Source: Siphonodentalium dalli (Eukaryota; Mollusca; Scaphopoda; Gadilida; Siphonodentaliidae). Taken from it: DNA of 64,000 nt. How positions within the stretch are numbered: the stretch's first letter is position 1; each line of letters starts with the position of its first letter. Shown one piece after another: positions 31,147 to 43,405 of this stretch. Below the pieces are notes generated by a model, which did not search any database, had not been told where the DNA came from, and was given only the letters and a program-made list of their open reading frames with translations. The DNA is taken from positions 16,103,729 through 16,167,728 of the forward strand of contig CP136068.1 of the NCBI GenBank assembly GCA_032622095.1, written 5' to 3'. Position numbers and translations under genes: made by a program.

Positions 31147-31702
31147 TTCAGGGATAATCGTTGTCTGACGTGTGCGTCCAAGTAGACTTTCCGTGAAAAT
31201 AAAACCGATATTATAGAACCACATCCATCTGCCGATGTAGTTATTGCATCACTTGTCACAGCATATGCACGATTGGAGTTGTATAAAGTTTTAGAAAAAC
31301 TCCAAGATAGGTTGTTGTATTTCGACACCGATAGCTGCATGTATATTTTCGATCCAGAAAAAGAAAATATCAAAACCGAAGACCGCTACCTTGGTAAAGG
31401 ACTGATGAACATCCGGATGCTAAAATCATAAAATTTGTAGGACTAGGACCAAAACATGGATATCAGTGCGTGAATGATAGTGTCATAAAATCTGTATGTA
31501 AGGTCAAGGGTATCACTCTTCAACGGTCGAATGTGTTAACGACCGGTCAAACTTTCAACGTGTCATAAACTATCCATGCAGAATTAAACGCACAAAGAAC
31601 CGAGAAGTAATTAACGAAGAGCAAACAAAAATATTCCGATCTGTGTACACCAAACGACTTGGTGTGGGTGAATACAACACAATTCCTTATGGATTGAATT
31701 GA
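31147..31702 (+). pseudogene. Polinton-type protein-primed DNA polymerase B relic (C-terminal)
   Basis: Pieces in order: GIIVV.RVRPSRL near 31147 (the G.IK..I.PPR region), VTAYARLELYKVLEKL near 31255, catalytic motif C LLYFDTDS ending at about 31335 (YxDTDS), IIKFVGLGPKHGY after a frameshift at about 31400, SVCKVKGITL, and a closing YTKRLGV...NTIPYG before TGA 31702. This order is that of pPolB of Polinton/Maverick elements. Frameshifts and stops kill it. No integrase, capsid genes or terminal repeats were found nearby, so it is an isolated fragment of a virus-like transposon. Confidence 0.7.
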
Positions 31703-31734
31703 TGTGTTAACAGCAGAGATGCTTTTGACACTAT

Positions 31735-32686
31735 ATAATAACTAGCAGGGTTACCCGGCGTTGCCCAGGTTAAAGTGATGTGAAACTCTCTGTGGATATG
31801 TGGTGGGAATAGAGAATACTCTTACTCCCAAAGTGTTACACATATTCTCATAAATTGAATATCCAAATGGCATCACAAAATATGATTCTTACACATGAAA
31901 TATAAGTAGTGGCTCACCTTGTCAGGTCGGAGCGATTATCATTTTGTTTATCGCGTTTAATCCGTCCCACCAATAAAGAAGTATTTATTTATTTACAACT
32001 GTGTATACTTCAGACGCCTCGGGGTTCAAAATCGACATCCAGGTATTAAATCTCCATATACCCCCGATGTTGCCGAAGATAACTAATAATATCCCCTGCC
32101 AAATGGTTGTTATGTAATCATTTATATTATAGCGAGCATCTCTATCAAGCAAATGGTTGGTTTCACTAAAAGCGTGATATAAAGAGCGTTTACTAATTCA
32201 ATATGTCCTTGCTAACTAACTTGATACAGCAGCCTTGCCGTGCATACTATATAGAACAAACTTCTTGTAAATCATGATATATATATGTACATGAAAGGTT
32301 TTCAAATATATTTTGTCGATAAAACATTGTAACAAGGTTAACATAGTCTTGAGTTTAAAACAATTCGTCGAATTTAGAGAGCATTATTCTAATAATATAT
32401 AATGGCTACATACTAATACTGCAGTTTATAGAACAAAAATAAGTCTTCTTGGTGGAAAAATTATACTACGCAAAGATAAAAACTGGGCTATTATATAGCA
32501 GGTTGCATGTGTGTCACTACATTTTCGACCACAACATAAGTCGAATCACAAAGGCAATAAATACACCAAACATCAACATATACAGTCAACTATGACCACA
32601 ACAACTGATAGTAGGACTTCATGTCACGTCGGCCTACACGTTTCTTTGTGGTCAATATCTACTACATGTACCGTTATCTCTTGCAG
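31735..32686. other. no gene; one 'ctagcagggttacccggcg' repeat end
   Basis: At about 31741 the sequence CTAGCAGGGTTACCCGG resembles the element end at 55485 (CTAGCAGGTTAGCCTGCC): CTAG next to a short hairpin. The remainder up to the Ig exon is AT-rich with no exon I can support. A signal-peptide exon should lie here or further left but was not identified. Confidence 0.4.
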
Positions 32687-33034
32687 ACTGCAATTCTCAG
32701 GTGGTCAGCTCTATATACTGTAACGAGGAAGATAATTGTCTCATTACAATTAACACACCAACCTACACCAGCTCAGTAGTTGTTCGTGTGACAAGAAGAT
32801 CGTCAGTCAATGGTCATTCAGGTTGGAGTAATGTCCTATTCAGTGTGATGATTGGTAATCCCAATAATATTTTAATCACTGAAGATCGAATACATGAACA
32901 AGATATTAAAATTGAAGGCAGTGGATCCATTTCCTTCAGATTACTTGAAGTGCAGCTGTCTGATGCTATGAGTTACACTGCAGGTCAGAATGAAGTTCAG
33001 ATGAATCAGCTTCGGAGGACTCTTGTTGTACTAG
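32687..33034 (+). CDS. immunoglobulin-superfamily gene, exon 1 of 3 seen (V-like domain)
   Basis: Bounded by a pyrimidine-rich acceptor ending CTCTTGCAG and a donor G|GTATGT. 348 bp, phase 1 at both ends, like the next two exons. The product (about 116 residues) starts DCNSQVVSSIYC and has alternating beta-strand character. Near the end, FRLLEVQLSDAMSYTAG is an Ig F-strand (D.A.Y.C), but with Ala where Cys is expected, and no clear core Trp. An Ig-like fold is therefore an inference from context and this motif. Probably extracellular. No first coding exon or signal peptide was found upstream. Confidence 0.7.
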
Positions 33035-35693
33035 GTATGTCATTGTTATTCAAAACAAGTTTTAGACAAGGGCCAGATGAATAGGAATTATGCAAATTTA
33101 TGGCTAAATTTACTGATAGTATACTGAATATTAAGTAAAACAATACGGACGCTCATCACACAATGATAGTTGCTTTCTGTAGTTTCTACAATTAGTAGAT
33201 ATATTTTCCAGCGAAGTGACCCCTTTCAAAACGTTAAAGATGTTGTCTTGTGTATTCTCTTATATACGCGACTCCCATCTGGAGCTTTGCAAGGTAAATA
33301 TTGGTAGTCCAGTGTATTCTTGCATGGGAGACTCGCGTACATAAGAGAATACACTGGCGCAGGATTTTCGCAAAATTGCTGGAAACTCGAGTCATGAAAG
33401 TGTATAAAATTATGAACAAGCCAAAAAATATTGAGTCAAAAAATGGTAACACCCGACTCGAAATATTGGGAAAAACCCGACCCAAATTCCCACTGGATTG
33501 GGTTGTCGCAGGGCCAGGATTAGATGGGTGGCGCTGGGAGATGATGACTACGAGTTATCTGGTACCTTAAATTTTACAAATGCAATCTTACATGAGTGAT
33601 CGTGCTGCACCAAAATTGATGTCTACTATTCAAATACATGAACTAACTCAATATTCTGGAGTGCAATATGTTAGGGCCTTTTGTGGATCTTATCATAAAA
33701 TGCCCATTCAGCCGACACAACGGAGTTAGGGGCCAATGCGTCAGTATAACCATACTTTCGGCCTCAATTAGGTTGCTTTATTACAGTGATGCAGTGGCAT
33801 CACTCTCATCACATATGTATTTGAGCTTCCTAAGATGGTAGAAATCATGTTTATGTGAATTTCTTAAATTTCTACAGTAGACTGTAAATACCCCATATAA
33901 AGTATGAGATAACTCGTAGTGGCACCCTGAAATAGTATGAGATAACTCGTAGCCAGAATTTAACGTGTTAAAAACAATAAATTCCCTGCTGATAACTTAC
34001 AGGAAAATTAAACAACGAGAACAATTTCCATCGTTTTGGTCTGTGAAATTTCCAACTAAGGTCGTGCCAGTTAAGAAACTTCCAACTGTTGCAAATTTTT
34101 ACCTAAGTTGTAGGTGAGACACCACCCATCTCAACACCTGTTTCCATGTCCCTGGTTGCATTTCATGAAAATTGGTCAATTGCGAAACTATGACACTCTT
34201 TTCATTGGATATTTAGGAGATAAACGTACCCTGTTGAGTTGTACTTTCTGGGATTCGAGCATGAAATCAGTTTGTGAACGAGCCGACTTACGTTTATCTC
34301 CATATTGTATTGTAATTTTACCGTGCTACATTCAGATTTGATGCACGCTGAAGCGGCCAATGTCGGTGAATCGAAAACTAAAGTTAGCCACCCTAGGCCA
34401 ATCAGAATGCTTGTTTTTAGTGACAAATACTCAATTGAATTACAATGCACATTCTAGATGTGGAAGACAAGCAACTTTTAATAAATATAACTTTGTAGCG
34501 TGAATATTTCTGCAGTTTAGATTAGTACTCCCGCGTGCCTATTAATAGTGTCAGTGCATTTATTAATTTTTGAGAAAATTCTCAACAATCACTAATATTT
34601 GGCATTGAGACAGAGAGTGAAATTGCCATCACTATTATTAATTTCAGCCTTAATCCACACTCCTCACTATTATAAGGAAGTACAGTACAGTATTTTGCGG
34701 GCAGTCGCTCAGGAAAAGGAGGAAAAATCTTCATACAATGCCTCTTCAAAACAATCCATTCACTATTGTTTTCAAATGGACTGTTTCAATATGATAGGCA
34801 CCATTCTAGAATTATTAATCACAATTTCACGTGCTCTTGATATGACATTTAGAATAAAAGTTTTGACCCAAAAAATATTGATAGGTGCTTTATTGGTTCC
34901 AAATACTATGCACATAATAACATATCGCTTACCGAATTAAGAACGGCAGAAATATCCATTTCTATATAACCAAGCAGTAGTGTTTTATGTTAGCCAAGCA
35001 TTCACATTGTGATCATTTTATATATAGTCTATTTGATTTGGCTATAATAGATTTAACCACCACAAACAGTGTTTTAATCCATAACCGAATTTGGTATCCA
35101 GTTATATCTGTGGCCCATTACAGACATACATGTAGCACATCGATGACAATTCAATTAGATCGGATGAACGTGCGATAAACCTAGTTTCGTTACAGGTGGT
35201 CGCGCTTTGATCACATCGAATACAATTGAGAAGTTGTATTGGCATGATGTTCGTCGCGAACAATGAAGTATTAAAAAAATGGATTCTCCAAAGCACTTCT
35301 AATGTCATATTTGCGGCAAATTGTGGGCGCCAGCTCTATATAAATTTTGTGTTTTGGATGCCACAATGTATCGCACCTTTCCTGTATTTTAATGAATATT
35401 TTATCAATTGTTTTCTACAAAGTCCCCGTGGGATAAATCCAATACAAACAAACAATTACATGTATAATGGTATTACCCACATATACTAGTAGCTTGAGTT
35501 GCAAGTACTGTAACCCGTTACTTCTGAAGCCCTTTAGTAGTTTTCTTAGTCATTTGTTGTTTATTCACTTTATTCATTTTTGCTGTATAATTCATTTCAA
35601 TTATCAACTTTATGATGAATATGACATCCATGAGCCATTGCTTGAAATTCAACAGCTATTAATTTACAGTTATTTTTTTTTTTTTTATTTCAG
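33035..35693 (+). other. intron 1 of the Ig gene, with repeat relics
   Basis: GTATGT...TTTTTATTTCAG, about 2.66 kb. Contains a partial 'gtgtattctcttatata' MITE at 33233-33360, piggyBac-like right-end relics at 33900-33975 (GAGATAACTCGTAG twice, then AACGTGTTAA), and a copy of the 'aatttccaact' repeat at 34000-34170. Other ORFs here are not supported. Confidence 0.65.
34000..34170. repeat. dispersed 'aatttccaact' repeat, copy 2 (partial)
   Basis: Same ordered wording as 25560-26250: 'acgagaacaatttc', 'gtgaaatttccaactaagg', 'gaaacttccaactgttg', 'ggtgagacacc'. Lies inside intron 1. Confidence 0.65.
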
Positions 35694-36002
35694 CTCAGCC
35701 ACACAATGCTGGAATTACTCCTTCATCGCCACATCCAGAAGTCGGGAAACCATTCACTCTGTCCTGCAGCGTTGTATCTACCAGCAAGCCTGATAATCAT
35801 GGACTCACCATAGATTACAACTGGACCCACACATACAACGGTCAGCTGGTAGCAGATAACAGGTACACAGTTAGTGGTGATGGGACCCATATCGTGTTGA
35901 ATCAGGTTCTCAAATATGATGAGGATCACATACTAGGATGCAGTGGTACAGAGGAACACGGACAGACATCTGTCGTGAAATATGTTACACTAAAACCTTA
36001 TT
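35694..36002 (+). CDS. immunoglobulin-superfamily gene, exon 2 of 3 seen (canonical Ig domain)
   Basis: Acceptor: a T-rich tract then CAG at 35693. Donor: CTTATT|GTAAGT. Phase 1 at both ends, so it is in frame with exons 1 and 3. The 103-residue product is a standard Ig fold: EVGKPFTLSCSV holds the B-strand Cys, DYNWTHTY the core Trp, and DEDHILGCSG the F-strand Cys. Ig exons bounded by phase-1 introns are a classic arrangement for domain duplication. Likely a cell-surface or secreted recognition or adhesion protein. No ligand can be inferred. Confidence 0.85.
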
Positions 36003-36926
36003 GTAAGTTACCATTTTAATGTTTTAGTTTGTTTTCGAAATTATTGACATGGCCATAATAGGAAATGTATGAGAAGCACTCTTTATTGGTTTTTCATGTC
36101 ATAAAATGGGATTTCCCTTTTCAATACATATAATCCATGGGTATTTTCCATGCATTTATAAACATTTCCAGCACAACTTTTTTCATATGCGTTTTTCAAA
36201 AATCTGTTATGAGATGGAACTACTTATCATCTGGAATAATTTTTCATCACCTTTTTGTCTTCTTCAATAATATCCTAACAATTTCTGAATAGTGCTGTGG
36301 TTGAGCGCTCAAAGTTGTCAGTCTATGCATCAAAATATCGTAGGTGAAATTCAAAGATGACATCGATGATTACTTTCACCAATCTTCAACTGCGGCGATG
36401 CTATTCCATCTAAAATTGTTTTATGCCGGTGAATGACATACTGAAGTTGAACTTATCAACTAATAAGAATTTGCATTTTAAAGGAAATATTCAACTCGAC
36501 AATATTACAATATGACATGAATGTGCTATTTCATTGACCATTCCATGACAGGAGCTTCTAAAATGTTGCGAAAACCATGTGGCAATGCATTTTCTTATAT
36601 ATGCAAGTCTCCCTATGGGATACTCACATGTATAATAGAATGCACTGACATATGATCTTTAATGCACCAACGCAGTTCCCGTCATGAAAGGGTTAATATC
36701 TCATGAGGCCATGTATATTGTTTCTATGCACATTTCTGAATCTGTATTACATTCATTTACAGAAAAGAAATTAACTTTACAAAACTTGACCCCCACTATT
36801 AAGTTGGACATGGATGGATGGATGATAACTCAATAAATCGTTCCAAATAATTCTCAGGTGGATATTCACCATAGTTAGTTCTAGATTACTGTTTTCATGA
36901 TCATGTTCTCATCATTTATAAATCAG
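36003..36926 (+). other. intron 2 of the Ig gene, containing a piggyBac-type MITE
   Basis: GTAAGT...ATAAATCAG. At about 36537-36692 it holds a decayed member of the CCCTTTCATGA MITE family: right end TCATGAAAGGG followed by TTAA, left end eroded. Confidence 0.7.
36537..36692. mobile_element. piggyBac-type MITE, CCCTTTCATGA family, decayed
   Basis: Shares 'ttccatgacaggagcttc', 'caatgcattttcttatatatgca' and 'gtcatgaaagggttaa' in order with the intact copy at 57858-58115. Right TTAA is at 36693-36696. Confidence 0.7.
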
Positions 36927-37178
36927 GGTCTCCAGTCGTGTCGACCTCACCAACTGGAAATGTAGTAATAGTGAGAGGTGATAAGATAACACTGACAGTA
37001 ACAGCTCAAGATGGGAATCCGAACAGCTACACATACCAATGGACAAAAGACAAGATTCATATTGGCAGCGCCCAATCAACTACCCTGACAGTGAGCACAC
37101 CTGGCAGTTATACATGTGAGGTGCGCAATGGAGGACGACTCAAAATTACACCTGCGACAGTGGTTGTGGAGCAGCATT
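36927..37178 (+). CDS. immunoglobulin-superfamily gene, exon 3 of 3 seen (Ig domain lacking its first Cys)
   Basis: Acceptor AAATCAG, donor CAGCATT|GTGAGT, phase 1 at both ends. About 84 residues: VVIVRGDKITLTVTAQDG is the B strand but has Val-Thr where Cys belongs. YTYQWTKDK holds the core Trp, TPGSYTCEVRN the F-strand Cys, and ITPATVVVEQH the G strand. The domain resembles C2 or I-set repeats of surface receptors. With only one canonical Cys it would lack the intradomain disulfide or pair with another domain. No following exon (further Ig, transmembrane or tail) was recognised downstream. Confidence 0.83.
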
Positions 37179-38769
37179 GTGAGTTTCTAGTTTTTCTTCA
37201 TAATATGCATACATGTAATGCTTGGTGATAACGCAATCTGCTTGATTAATCTTGCGGACTGTTTGGATGCGAGTAGACTCCGATATACCTATGGTTTAAT
37301 CATATAATCACATTCCACACATGTTGTTTTACGGTTCGCAAGCAACGCAAGTATACTTGTGACGTCACTAATTTCTGTAGTCTATCAACCTGTTTTGTTT
37401 TTACATCCGGGCGATTCGGAGCTATGATCCCATATGTGACCCTATGGGCAAATAACATCGAACCAGCCTGTAAAATGAATTGAAAATATTAGCAAAACGA
37501 ATTTATTTTTCTTCTTCGATCAGCCTCCCCATAGCAACACTATTAAATTTGAAAAAACAAAATCACCCTTATTCAAAATTAAATGATTAATGTGGATTTA
37601 ATTGACATACTCGCACACCATGCGTCAAACATCGTCAGATTCCGTAATGTTTCATCTTGAAATTACGTTCCCTGGCCTATAGCAACGTTGCAAATGGTGA
37701 CGTAATTTTCGTTACGAAATGGCGGCGCCCAGTAAGTTATTGGCGAATGCGATTAAATTTTCTCCATTGTGGTTCTCGTGCTGAATTTTGTTGGTATATG
37801 ATTAGACATACATGTGTGTGTGAAGCCTCCAGACTTCTGAAGTTGAACAGTGAAAGTGAAACTCAGTCAGTCGGAAAGAAATTGAATGATGAATCTGTGA
37901 CTGAATAAATATGAACATGAATGTCACTGGTGTCAGTGGTGACTGGACAGAGGGCTGGTCTGTGGTCATTTGATTTGTTCTGTTAATTTTAAGTCTGTAT
38001 TACCTGGACTGGTTGGTGTTGCAAGCGGCAAAATGTGCCTTCTACTTCTCCAAATTGAATTGTTAATAGCTGACACGGGTCAAGGAAATCAGAAAATGGA
38101 CATTTTAAACCTGACTGGTTTACTCATTTCGTGATTAGTAAATTTAGATTTAAACGACTTCAGACTCAGCCTCAATCACTCACTGTGACTCGGGTCAAAA
38201 ACAATTCCAGCCATCTACACACTAGTCTACATGCAAACGTGACAAACACGTGACGTCGTGTGAACTGGTGGCAAACTAAATGAGTCAATTAACTTGGTTA
38301 GTGAAGGAAAAGAAAAACATCTCCCATTCGGTATCGGCACACTGCAGAGTGTAGTGACTAATGAGAGGGTATGTTTCCAACTTTCAATCTGTGAATTCTG
38401 AATCATGTGATGGAAAAATCAAGTTAAACATAATAAATATAATGCATTAACCGTTTAATGGTGATTTGTTTTACCATTCTCACCTAATATATGATTCTGA
38501 CACTTTGTTCTCAGTTTAAACTTTAAGCATTAAGCGGGAGCATGACCTGGCTTCGGTTTAATGTGAAATCCACAAACGTGTATGCATGCGCTCCTGATTA
38601 ATGAGTAGTAATCGTATAGAAAACGCCCCGAGCCTACCACTATTGCACAATATAAGTGCCTGTCATCTACTGAATGTGGTCCGAAAGTATGTCTCATTAA
38701 GTCATTGTGCCCCACCCCATGTAACTCGCTGAAAGTCACGCATACATACATTTCTATAAATAAATCAGA
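37179..38769. other. no gene recognised downstream of Ig exon 3
   Basis: Presumably intron 3. Short frames such as 37657-37908 have no domain, no Ig motif and no convincing splice borders. Confidence 0.4.
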
Positions 38770-38789
38770 TGTGGCAATGTGAAATATGC

Positions 38790-38910
38790 AAAATTGTATT
38801 TTCAAAATATGGACATCAAAATATTGAAGTGTGACAAAGAGGGACAATTTTTCCCTCGCTTGTGTCAAAATACGGACATAAAAATATTGAAGTGTGACAA
38901 AGAGGGATAT
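38790..38910. repeat. 65-bp tandem duplication with 'gtgtgacaaagaggga'
   Basis: 'ggacatcaaaatattgaagtgtgacaaagaggg' occurs twice, 65 bp apart. Part of it (TTGATGTCCACATTTTGAAAA in complement) recurs at about 43500, so 38.8-43.6 kb could be one element with inverted ends. Weak. Confidence 0.45.
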
Positions 38911-39439
38911 TCATAAACTTCGAACTCAGAAAGTTGTTTCAGTGGACAGGGATATCTTTCTCACAGTGGACATGGATACAAACGATATATGTTTTAAAAA
39001 AATGGGACATTTTGAAGTACAAAGAGTGAGAGTCAAAATTAGAGTGAAAATACACGTGATTTGCTGACAATATATTTTCCTTTTTAAAATTTAATATCTG
39101 AATAACGGTGATATGTATACGAATATACGGGCAATATACAGACACGACGTCGTCTCAAGATTGGCCAAATCCCTTTTGTTCTAAATATCTAATTTTGTAT
39201 ACTAACTGACCTATCATGTACGTACAATGTATTGGGAATAAAAATAAACATTACCTTGCATTTTAGTTAGATGCTTTAGACTGTAGATATCATATACTGA
39301 AAGTATCAATGATACACTAGCTTGACTTGCGACAATGACTATGAATTGAATTCAACCTTGTCAACCTCCATGACAAAATTCATGATAATATGAATGAGTG
39401 TCCATGACACTGAATCTGCTTGATGTTCTCGTTGGCTCA

Positions 39440-40000
39440 TTGCACTAGCAAGTTTCGAGAAAATCGGTTCATAAATGCAACCTGTAGGGAGTTCCGAAGA
39501 AATTCAAGATGGCTGCCATGGCGCCATTTTGGATTTCGGAACGGACTCAAAATAGGACGTTCTCGTCAACTCATGGTACTAACTAATCCTAGCAAGTTTC
39601 GAGAAAATCGGTTCATAAATGGAAAATGTAGGGTGCAAAAGAAATTCGAGATGGCTGACATGGCGGCCATTTTGGAACGGACTCAAATAGGACGTTCTCA
39701 CTTAGTCATGGTACTAAGTAATCCTAGCTGAAGTTTCGAGAAAATCCGTTCATAAATTGGACCTGTAGGCAGTGTAGGGTGTGCCAAAGGAATTGAAGAT
39801 GGCTGCCATTTTGGATATCTGAACGGACACAAAATAGGACGTTATCATCTACTCTTGGTACAAAGTAATCCTAGCAAGTTTCGAGAAAATCAGTTCATAA
39901 ATGTGACCTGTAGGGTGTGCCAAAAACATTCAAGATGGCGGCCATCTTGGATTTCGGAACAGACTAAAAATAGGACATTCGCATTTACTCATGGCGCTAA
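39440..40000 (+). repeat. ~140-bp tandem array 'aagtttcgagaaaatcggttcat'
   Basis: Four units with GTTTCGAGAAAATC at 39452, 39596, 39733 and 39878. Each also holds 'agatggctgccat', 'ttggatttcggaacggac' and 'aataggacgttctc'. The apparent 103-codon frame is repeat translation. A fifth, terminal unit lies at 42629. Confidence 0.85.
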
Positions 40001-41229
40001 GTAAAATAGGTCCCCTACATGGGCAGATGTAAACCCAGTGAGATAAGTCATTCTATATTTCAAATGATACACATATCAATTCATAAGCAAACATCATACG
40101 AGAAATAAATGGCCACTGCATTGCCATTGGTAATAAATCGCCTTGTACACAGAATATTCAGTAAACAGAACCTCTGCAGCAAATAGCAGTGGCCCTTTGA
40201 GTGGGCCACCAATTTCTGGAAGGGTCTGATGCTGAATTGTAGGCCTTATAACTCATTAAAGTGTTGGCCTTAAACAAATATGAAAGTAGTTATCCCTATG
40301 ATGCACAAAACCAAATTTGGAAAGAATCCACAAGTGGTTCTTGATCAGAATTGTCTTGAAATTCCCAATCCTGCATAGTTTACAAATTTGTCCTATTATA
40401 CGGTATTTGACCAATAGCCTTCATAAATAGAGAATAAGCTATTTTTCTAAACCAAGTAACCAAAACTATATGAACCCCCATACTCTTGCCCATAATTAAT
40501 ATATTTGATCCTAAAACCAAATTCACCAATAATGCAGGTAAATGCCTCCATAGTATTAGCTCTACAGTACGCTGAATATATGTATATGGTCAAGGTTTCA
40601 AATAAATTTAATAAAAACAAAAATATTCATGAACAGTTATAGGTTCAGCTCAAAAGAGCATCGAAGCAAAAACTACTTAAGTCTGAGTTCTACCTATAAT
40701 TCCACTATCAGACTTGACATGTATCATTCTGAAAAAAGGTTGTTGAAGCTTTGTGGGTTAAATCTGGTTTATTGCAAGACACTCTGCATACTGGTTGCTC
40801 ATAATCATATCACATGAAATTATTGTCATTCTCTGAACAGGGAATAAACTCAAATGGCACATATCTACAACTATAGGGAATCACTGTTCAATAGGTTTCT
40901 TATAGTGTCCTATAATAATTCTGGTTCTAAAATCAAGAGATTGAATAACAAAATGTATTGATGTAGAACTGAATGCTCTGTTTATTTATTTAATCTTGCT
41001 AATGACATTTACGCTATGTTACACAAGGAACAGTCATTAATAGTAAACAAACCAGATATATGCATTGTCAGGAGATGATTAATGACCTTTGTGCCCATTG
41101 GTAACTGCTATAAACAATATTATCAGAGCTAGATGCTAGATAAACCATTCACAGGTAAGGGTTATAATATCACCTGGAGAAGTGCATATTTGTCTGTTCA
41201 ATATGGTTCAATGCACCATAAGTTCACCT
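40001..41229. other. no gene seen
   Basis: AT-rich, between two tandem arrays. It may be internal sequence of the element suggested for 39.4-42.7 kb. Confidence 0.35.
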
Positions 41230-42120
41230 CTAATCAACATATTGGGACCTTTTCAACACATTTTATTCCCCGTCACCAAGGAAACTCGCTCACAAACATG
41301 TAGATAAAATTTGAGCTAAATCGACCATGGGGTTTATGTGAAGCCACTTGAAGAAAAATTCACCCAAAATACCACACATGCCCTTATAGCCACTAATTGG
41401 TGAGCCAGTCACATGCGAGAAATAGAGCAACATATTCATGAGTATTGTCCACAGGTAGAATTTGAAATTGGTATCTCACACCATCCTTGTATCAATTAGA
41501 GAACGAAACTAATTTTACCCACAACAAACCCCACCCATCTGCCACTAATTGGCTGACAGGTCCCATGGATGAACTCAATCCGCTGATGAGTTTTATCCAT
41601 ATTTAAACTATTGAGTTGATAAATTGATACCATTTTGAGTTATAATAAGTGTCTAGCAGGGCAATGTACCTCCCATATTTCGGCCCCTAATTCGCGGGCC
41701 GACCCCATGTGATGATATTGGCCTGATTAAGTATCATACACATAACGAAATTAGAATTGATACCTTTATAACCATTCTTCAGGTTTACACTCATAAGTAT
41801 AAAAAGGAACATTCTACCCACAAAGACCTCATCCCACGCCCCCTGATTGGCGGGCGGGTCACATTTTCGAACTCAATCGGCTTATTAATCAAGTTTTATT
41901 CATATTTAAAATTTGGAATTGATATCTCAAAACTTTCTTGAGTTGATAGCATACCGAGCAATGAAAATCAACATTTTACTTACAAAACCCCCACCCCTAA
42001 CCCCCTAATTGACGAGCAAGCCTCATTATTTTCGAACTCAGTCGGCCTATTGATAAGTTTTATCCATATGTAAAATTTGGAGTTGATATCTCAAAGTTTT
42101 TTCAAGTTATCGGATACCGA
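41230..42120 (+). repeat. diverged ~150-bp tandem repeats
   Basis: Units marked by 'cccctaattgg..gg(t/c)', then 'cgaactcaatcggcttatt' and 'aagttttatccatat', near 41389, 41541, 41683, 41846 and 41999. No coding sense. Confidence 0.7.
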
Positions 42121-42624
42121 TGGAGCTCGGACGATACTACCGACATTAGAGGTTTATGGGGTACACCAACTAAGGGCTACTTTTTGTCCAAGGATGATGG
42201 GCTATCCCCTGTGTCCATGTAAGGATAATGGGTTATTTACTGTGTCCGTGTAATTTTTTTCTCCATTATAATGGACTAAATAGCCCATAAATATGTCAAA
42301 AACCGGCCAGGACTCCCAATTTTATCCCATAATGTCTAAATCGTAGCCCCCAAACCGGTGACAGTCCAATGACAGTCAGAAAAAAAATACCACTGCTTGG
42401 GTGCTATTTTCGAAATCACTTTTTTAAAACTTCTACCCCCTCCAAGGATTAATTTAAAATTAGCACTACTTCTGAAGGATAATCAAAGATAGACCTGGGG
42501 GTGTGACTATTTTAGCTCCTAAACCGTAAATGTTAACTCAGACGGATGGACAGACGCCGGAAGACGGTTCGTCAAATAAGATGCAGACATTATGTGTACC
42601 ACTGATGTGGGTACACATAATATA

Positions 42625-42737
42625 AACGTTTTCGAGAAAATCGGTTTATAAATGTGACTGCACAGACGGACGGACGTACGGACGAACGCCAACTGACGAC
42701 AATAGCTCATCTTGACTTTGTCAAGTTGAGCTAAAAA
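42625..42737 (+). repeat. element 3' end with AGCTCAACTTGACAAAGTTGAGCT-type hairpin
   Basis: A last 'tttcgagaaaatcggtttataaatgtgac' unit leads into 'acggacggacg' sequence and a terminal hairpin at 42708-42733 (TAGCTCATCTTGAC / GTCAAGTTGAGCTA). The same design recurs at 54415-54446. Confidence 0.7.
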
Positions 42738-43129
42738 TGATCTATTTATGACAAAATCTATTAACATATATTTTTATTATTTATAGTTAAATTTCAATTT
42801 TTACAGGTCATGGACAATTCGGTAACTGATATTCACCTTAATTATTTAATACTTGGTAACATAAATTCAAGTTTAAATGCATGCATATTCAATCAGACTT
42901 TTCGCTCGTGTGACATGCCATTTGGGCATTATCTTATAAATAGCCATGACAGATTGACATTTACTTCTGTTATCTTTCAAAATGTATTTTAAATCTTTTA
43001 GTCATTTACATATAACTATTAAAAAATTAAAGCGTCAGCGACACTGTAGCTTAAATTGCTTTTAATGAATAATTACTGATAACTGTCGGACATCAGAACA
43101 TGGTGAGGATACCTGTGCTAAAATAAATG

Positions 43130-43405
43130 CATTTTGATGTTAACCACGTTGATGGTTGTGGATGAGAACATTAACTGTAATGAGAAAGCAAGAATATGTT
43201 TACCTCATTTATTTAATAATGACAACATTAACTTCCATGACAAAACATGCAGGCCAACGTTAACCTCCTTGGTGCCTGCATATGACAACGTTAACATCCA
43301 TGAAACCGCAGGCCAATGATAACCTCCCTGATGCCTGCAGACGACAACATTAACTTCCATGACAAAACCTGAGAATATTAACTTTCTAGATGCCTGCAGA
43401 AACAC
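43130..43405. repeat. ~60-bp tandem repeat, about four units
   Basis: Units contain 'gacaacattaacttccatgacaaaac' and 'gatgcctgcag', starting near 43219, 43284 and 43343, with a weaker unit before. The open frames across it are incidental. Confidence 0.75.

Noticed and set aside
39420-39731. 103-codon ORF as a gene
   Set aside because: It spans tandem units and repeats the same peptide (KFRENRFIN) with each unit.
42803-42830. Possible terminal exon after a 'caatttttacag' acceptor, in phase with Ig exon 3
   Set aside because: It would add only about six residues before a stop, lies 5.6 kb away among repeats, and has no further support.
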